From contig JALZUL010000183.1 in NCBI GenBank assembly GCA_023301665.1, forward strand, positions 1 through 10,247: DNA of 10,247 bases, in the 5' to 3' direction. Within the stretch, counting starts at the first letter, position 1, and each line of letters begins with the position of its first letter. Source of the stretch: Ascidiaceihabitans sp. GTDB taxonomy: Bacteria > Pseudomonadota > Alphaproteobacteria > Rhodobacterales > Rhodobacteraceae. Below the pieces are notes generated by a model that saw nothing but the letters and a program-made list of their open reading frames with translations, searched no databases and was not told the DNA's origin. This document shows positions 7,370 to 10,247 of this stretch, one piece after another. A program made the translations under genes and the position numbers.

Positions 7370-7390
7370 CCATCGGGTTTTCCCGATTGG
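7370..7390. promoter_or_regulatory. Palindrome/hairpin in the leader of the capsule export gene
   Basis: ATCGGG (7372-7377) and CCCGAT (7382-7387) form a perfect inverted repeat around TTTT. CC (7370-7371) and GG (7389-7390) extend it past one bulged base. It lies in the 138-bp gap between kpsS and the Wza-type gene, 38 bases before that gene's GTG. On the - strand no T-tract follows, so it is not a normal terminator. It could be a protein operator, an mRNA-stabilising stem or a processing site. No convincing sigma-70 promoter was found in the gap; a TACACT lies upstream on the - strand without a -35. Confidence 0.45.
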
Positions 7391-7469
7391 TTACGACGGT
7401 TTACCCGACGATATTTGGTTTAGTGTACCCCAAACGAATTTTAATTGCTACCGCTAGGGCTTGTGTCAT

Positions 7470-8759
7470 TTAGTCGACAAGACGCAACTGTTGCCTTGGA
7501 GCCGCTGTGCCGGTCTCGAGTGCCTCGTAGGGATCTTCGGGGGATAACATCATATCGACGACCTGACGCATAAGCTGTCGGCGTCCGCGTGCGGAATAAA
7601 AACCACCAGGCAACTGGCTGGTTTCTAACAGGTACCTGCGGAAATCTTTATAGGCACGGTTGTCGGGTCGGCTCGCCCCGGCAAAGAAATCGGGCAAGGG
7701 TTGCTCGGATACAAATTCTGGCTGAGTGTAAACCGCGCGCCCAAACACCTTTAGTGGGATGCCACGCCATAACACCTGAAGGGCAGCTGTAGAGTTGACG
7801 GTGACCGCAGTACGCGCGTCATTGAGCAGCTGCGCTAATTTCCCGCCACGCACAAAATGAACACGGTTCGCGACGCCATACTTCTTAGACAAGGTGCGAA
7901 TGCTCTTGCGCAACGGCGTACGCCCGTCTTCAAGCGGGTGTGCTTTGAAGACCAAGTGGTGATGTTGGGGGGCACCTTTGGCAAAACCTTCGATAACAAC
8001 ATCAAGGAAATCTGGCATCGTTTCAAAAGGGGAGTGCTTTTGAAAACTACTGTCATGTTCGAGCTGTAGAAGCGCCAGATGATACGGGAAGCCACCATGC
8101 TTGATCCGCAACGTCGAGATACGGCGCTCAATTGCCTGCCATGGCATAAGCAGCAATCGGGCGAGATAGAGCTTGAATTCTTTGGTAACGGGAATGCTGC
8201 GGTGTGGACGGAAATTGCGATAGTCACCGTTTCGAAACATCACGAACCAATGGTACAGTGCACCGTAGAAAATATGGTGACGCATGTCGCCCCAGCGCGC
8301 GGGAGGCAGCGGTGTTTCCATGTCCGAATTTGCCAATGCCTTTTGCATTTGTGGAATAGTCATATCCATCAATCGGGAATTGCCATTGGTTCCATCGCGC
8401 TCATAGGTGACCCAGAAGGGGCGCATATACCCTTCCTCAAACACATGAACGCCAATGCCGCGCCGTTTTGCTTCAGCGACAGCTGTCGCGTGGATTGGGC
8501 GGGTATCGCCATAAAGTACGATGTCTGTGACACCTTTTGAGGTGATTAAATCGATAAAGGTATCGGCCCATTCATCTGCTTTGCCGCGAAAGGGAATGTA
8601 GGTGCTCGGATGAAACCAGAACGCACGATCACCGGCATTAAAACCGACACGCCACACCTGCGACCCCGCTTTGCGCAACATGCGACCAAGGCGGTTGAAA
8701 AAGGGGCCGTGGGGTCCTTGTAGAAATAAGAAGACCCGTTCTTCCGACGTTTTATGCAC
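7470..8759 (-). CDS. kpsS: Capsule polysaccharide beta-Kdo transferase KpsS
   Basis: A 429-residue cytoplasmic glycosyltransferase that, in the E. coli and Neisseria systems, adds the first beta-Kdo to lysophosphatidylglycerol before KpsC extends the linker. Motifs seen: FLQGPHGPFF (12-21), YGDTRPIH (83-90), FEEGYMRPFWVTYE (107-120), FKAHPLEDG (271-279) and VNSTAALQ (321-328), the last two being the HP and Ser/Thr motifs shared with KpsC. The C-terminal 20 or so residues (TAAPRQQLRLVD) extend past the last conserved block and make it slightly longer than usual. It starts at GTG 8759 with AAAGG seven bases upstream. It is the first gene of the - strand capsule set and is divergent from ribE across 207 bp, which must hold promoters for both. 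No clear -35/-10 pair was found for it. Confidence 0.94.
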   Translation of the reverse strand: MHKTSEERVFLFLQGPHGPFFNRLGRMLRKAGSQVWRVGFNAGDRAFWFHPSTYIPFRGKADEWADTFIDLITSKGVTDIVLYGDTRPIHATAVAEAKRRGIGVHVFEEGYMRPFWVTYERDGTNGNSRLMDMTIPQMQKALANSDMETPLPPARWGDMRHHIFYGALYHWFVMFRNGDYRNFRPHRSIPVTKEFKLYLARLLLMPWQAIERRISTLRIKHGGFPYHLALLQLEHDSSFQKHSPFETMPDFLDVVIEGFAKGAPQHHHLVFKAHPLEDGRTPLRKSIRTLSKKYGVANRVHFVRGGKLAQLLNDARTAVTVNSTAALQVLWRGIPLKVFGRAVYTQPEFVSEQPLPDFFAGASRPDNRAYKDFRRYLLETSQLPGGFYSARGRRQLMRQVVDMMLSPEDPYEALETGTAAPRQQLRLVD

Positions 8760-8834
8760 CTTGTTACCTTTGAGTATGCGACCGTTTCCAAGACCACTAC
8801 TGCTTAAAATGGGCTAAAGTATGACTAATGGAAA

Positions 8835-8864
8835 CAATCGTTTGGTTTTCTCTCAATTGTTTTG
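8835..8864. repeat. Direct repeats in the kpsS/ribE divergent region
   Basis: CAATCGTTTGG (8835-8845) and CAATTGTTTTG (8854-8864) agree in 9 of 11 positions and are spaced 19 bases start to start, close to two helical turns. They lie 76 and 95 bases upstream of the kpsS start and about 100-130 bases upstream of ribE. This arrangement suits a dimeric regulator binding on one face of the helix. Similar AT-rich repeats also arise by chance, so confidence is low. The remainder of 8760-8966 shows no other strong signal. Confidence 0.3.
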
Positions 8865-8966
8865 CAAGATAAAGTCGAACGCCTGAAATCCTCGGAACAT
8901 GAGACATACACTTGCCAGTGCCTTTCATCACCGCTACCTCAGGGGCAGTTTGAATGGAGGCTTCCC

Positions 8967-9554
8967 ATGTTCACTGGCATCGTAACTGACCTTGGCGTGA
9001 TCACACAACTTGAGCAGCAGGGTGACCTGCGCGCGCGGATCAAGACGGGCTATGACACGTCTGGTATTGATATGGGCGCATCAATTGCCTCTGATGGCGT
9101 ATGTTTGACTGTGATCGATCTGGGGCCGGATTGGTACGACGTCCAGATCAGCGCTGAAACGGTGAACAAGACAAATGTTGGAGCCTGGAGTGTCGGCAAA
9201 CGCGTGAATCTAGAGCGCGCTCTGAAAGTTGGCGATGAACTGGGCGGTCACATCGTTTCTGGACATGTGGACGGGGTTGCTGAGGTGACCAAGATTGAAG
9301 ACGAAGGTGACAGCACCCGTGTTCAAATGCGTGCGCCTGATGATTTGGCACGTTTCATCGCACCAAAAGGATCTGTCGCATTAAACGGTACCTCGCTGAC
9401 AGTGAATGAAGTCGAAGGCAACATTTTCGGTATCAATTTCATCCCCCACACCAAAGAGGTGACGACATGGGGCAAGGTTGCTGTTGGCGATATGGTCAAC
9501 CTCGAGATCGATACTTTAGCGCGCTATGTCGCGCGTTTGGCTGAGGCTGGTTAA
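8967..9554 (+). CDS. ribE: Riboflavin synthase alpha subunit
   Basis: A 195-residue, full-length riboflavin synthase, the trimeric enzyme that dismutates two 6,7-dimethyl-8-ribityllumazines to riboflavin and the pyrimidine precursor. It shows the expected tandem lumazine-binding barrels. The N-barrel begins with the invariant MFTGIV, then SDGVCLTV (42-49) and GGHIVSGHVDG (93-103). The C-barrel has the matching NGTSLTVN (140-147) and IPHTKEVTT (159-167), and the C-terminal helix follows NLEIDTLARYV (178-188). The ATG at 8967 is chosen because MFTGI is the universal start and GGAGG lies six bases before it; the open frame reaching back to 8862 has no family homology. It is separated from ribD by the capsule block. 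In this group it is often named ribC. Confidence 0.97.
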   Translation: MFTGIVTDLGVITQLEQQGDLRARIKTGYDTSGIDMGASIASDGVCLTVIDLGPDWYDVQISAETVNKTNVGAWSVGKRVNLERALKVGDELGGHIVSGHVDGVAEVTKIEDEGDSTRVQMRAPDDLARFIAPKGSVALNGTSLTVNEVEGNIFGINFIPHTKEVTTWGKVAVGDMVNLEIDTLARYVARLAEAG

Positions 9555-9580
9555 CCGTCTTTAAGTTTAGCAGCTATTAT
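9551..9580 (+). promoter_or_regulatory. Candidate sigma-70 promoter for ribB
   Basis: TTAACC (9551-9556, 4 of 6 to TTGACA) and TATTAT (9575-9580, 5 of 6 to TATAAT) are separated by 18 bases. The -35 overlaps the ribE stop codon. A start site near 9587 would give a leader of about 98 bases before ribB, long enough for the stem structures described at 9630-9678. The -10 is good and the -35 moderate, so this is tentative; ribB may equally be read through from ribE. Confidence 0.35.
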
Positions 9581-9629
9581 AGGTGATTTACCTTAGTCAA
9601 AGGCCGTAGGGTTACATGTCAGTTCGCTG

Positions 9630-9678
9630 GCCTTGGCCTGCCTGATCAGGTATGAGGCAAGGGAATCTGACCCAAGGC
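9630..9678 (+). promoter_or_regulatory. ribB leader with two mutually exclusive stems
   Basis: Stem A pairs CCTTG-G-CCT (9631-9639) with AGGCAAGG (9655-9662), 8 bp with one bulged G, enclosing the palindrome CCTGATCAGG (9641-9650). Stem B pairs GCCTTGG (9630-9636) with CCAAGGC (9672-9678), a perfect 7 bp. Both use bases 9631-9636 and cannot coexist. Stem B buries AAGG (9674-9677), the only Shine-Dalgarno sequence at the right distance (7 bases) from the ribB ATG; stem A leaves it free. The FMN riboswitch (RFN element) conserved core was not found here. The pairings are read directly; a switching role is inferred. Confidence 0.45.
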
Positions 9679-9684
9679 GACCTT

Positions 9685-10247
9685 ATGAGTTTTGAGACCC
9701 CCGGACCTGTTGAAACCGATCTAGCAAATGCAATTTCCCCAATTGAAGAGATCATCGCGGACGCCAAAGCTGGCCGTATGTTCATTCTTGTGGACCACGA
9801 AGATCGCGAAAATGAGGGTGATTTGATCATCCCGTCAAATTTCGCGGATGCGGATGCTATCAATTTTATGGCCACTCACGGTCGCGGTTTGATCTGTGTT
9901 ACCCTTCCAGCGGAACGTATCGAAGAACTTGGCTTACCAATGATGGCGATGCACAATTCCTCTCGCCACGAGACTGCGTTTACAATCTCGATTGAGGCCC
10001 GCGAGGGTGTGACCACAGGTATTTCTGCAGGTGATCGTGCCCTGACGGTCGCGACGGTCATTGATCCTGTCAAAACCTCGGCTGATATTGCGACGCCGGG
10101 CCATGTCTTTCCGCTGCGCGCACGTCAAGGCGGTGTGCTGGTGCGAGCAGGGCATACAGAAGCAGGCTGCGATGTCGCCCGTCTTGCTGGGCACTATCCG
10201 TCGTCTGTGATCTGCGAGATTATGAAACCAGACGGGGAAATGGCGCG
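9685..10247 (+). CDS. ribB: 3,4-dihydroxy-2-butanone 4-phosphate synthase, 5' part
   Basis: An open frame of 187 codons running off the right edge. The enzyme turns ribulose 5-phosphate into formate and the four-carbon unit that joins the pyrimidine to make lumazine. Key parts seen: DHEDRENEGDL (37-47), the acidic metal- and substrate-binding loop; THGRGLIC (64-71); RARQGGVLVRAGHTEA (145-160), with the catalytic His-Thr-Glu. These cover nearly the whole synthase domain. In many alphaproteobacteria a GTP cyclohydrolase II-like domain follows (RibBA); the window ends before that can be seen, so ribB versus ribBA is undecided. The ATG at 9685 has AAGG seven bases before it; the in-frame ATG at 9652 has no properly spaced site. 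It lies 130 bases after ribE, with a structured leader. Confidence 0.95.
   Translation, partial: MSFETPGPVETDLANAISPIEEIIADAKAGRMFILVDHEDRENEGDLIIPSNFADADAINFMATHGRGLICVTLPAERIEELGLPMMAMHNSSRHETAFTISIEAREGVTTGISAGDRALTVATVIDPVKTSADIATPGHVFPLRARQGGVLVRAGHTEAGCDVARLAGHYPSSVICEIMKPDGEMA

Noticed and set aside
8079..8540. 153-codon + strand open frame inside kpsS
   Set aside because: Antisense to well-conserved KpsS motifs, with no signal or family resemblance.
8862..8966. Upstream extension of riboflavin synthase by 35 residues
   Set aside because: The family starts at MFTGI, and GGAGG sits six bases before ATG 8967; the extra residues have no family resemblance.
9652..9684. Alternative ribB start at ATG 9652
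   Set aside because: In frame, but AGG ends one base before it, too close to act as a ribosome binding site; ATG 9685 has AAGG at the right distance.
9555..9684. FMN riboswitch (RFN element) before ribB
   Set aside because: The conserved GGGGCAGGG and ACCGGCGGT core segments are absent here and before ribE.
1..10247. CRISPR array, insertion sequence, integrase, tRNA or rRNA
   Set aside because: No regular spaced repeats, transposase or integrase motifs, or tRNA/rRNA sequence were seen on either strand.

Overview
The window comes from the chromosome of an alphaproteobacterium, most likely a member of the Rhodobacteraceae (Roseobacter group). The reasons are the block nrdR-ribD-riboflavin synthase-ribB, the protein sequences of RpoD, RibE and KpsS/KpsC, and the frequent GTG/TTG starts. 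This assignment rests on sequence recognition alone, because no database search was possible.

Layout from left to right. (1) The 3' part of rpoD, the primary sigma factor, is cut by the window edge and is followed by one good terminator and one possible one. (2) A small secreted protein of unknown function (883-1284) and a YjbQ/UPF0047 enzyme (1332-1748) come next on the + strand. (3) The + strand pair nrdR-ribD overlaps by 4 bases (GTGA) and is preceded by an inverted pair of DnaA-box sequences. (4) A TylF-like SAM-dependent methyltransferase (3503-4171) follows ribD on the + strand and ends 1 bp from the end of the opposing kpsC. (5) Three capsule genes lie on the - strand in transcription order kpsS, a Wza-type export lipoprotein, kpsC. 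(6) The + strand then resumes with ribE (riboflavin synthase) and the 5' part of ribB or ribBA, which runs off the right edge.

Functionally there are two themes. The rib genes carry out riboflavin synthesis: RibD does deamination and reduction on the GTP branch, RibB makes the four-carbon unit, and RibE does the final dismutation. KpsS and KpsC together build the oligo-Kdo linker on a phosphatidylglycerol lipid that anchors group 2-type capsules, and the Wza-like lipoprotein forms the outer-membrane export channel. The capsule block and the methyltransferase separate ribD from ribE, so ribE-ribB must have their own promoter or promoters. The capsule ABC transporter (KpsMT), KpsE and the CMP-Kdo supply genes are not in this window.

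I did not find a wholly new multi-gene system, mobile element, CRISPR array or RNA gene. The points most worth a second look are regulatory: paired DnaA boxes before nrdR, a leader before ribB with two mutually exclusive stems of which one hides the ribosome binding site, a hairpin against the yjbQ start, a perfect palindrome inside the capsule operon, and direct repeats in the kpsS/ribE divergent region. No gene-free stretch exceeds about 300 bases; the longest is 629-882.
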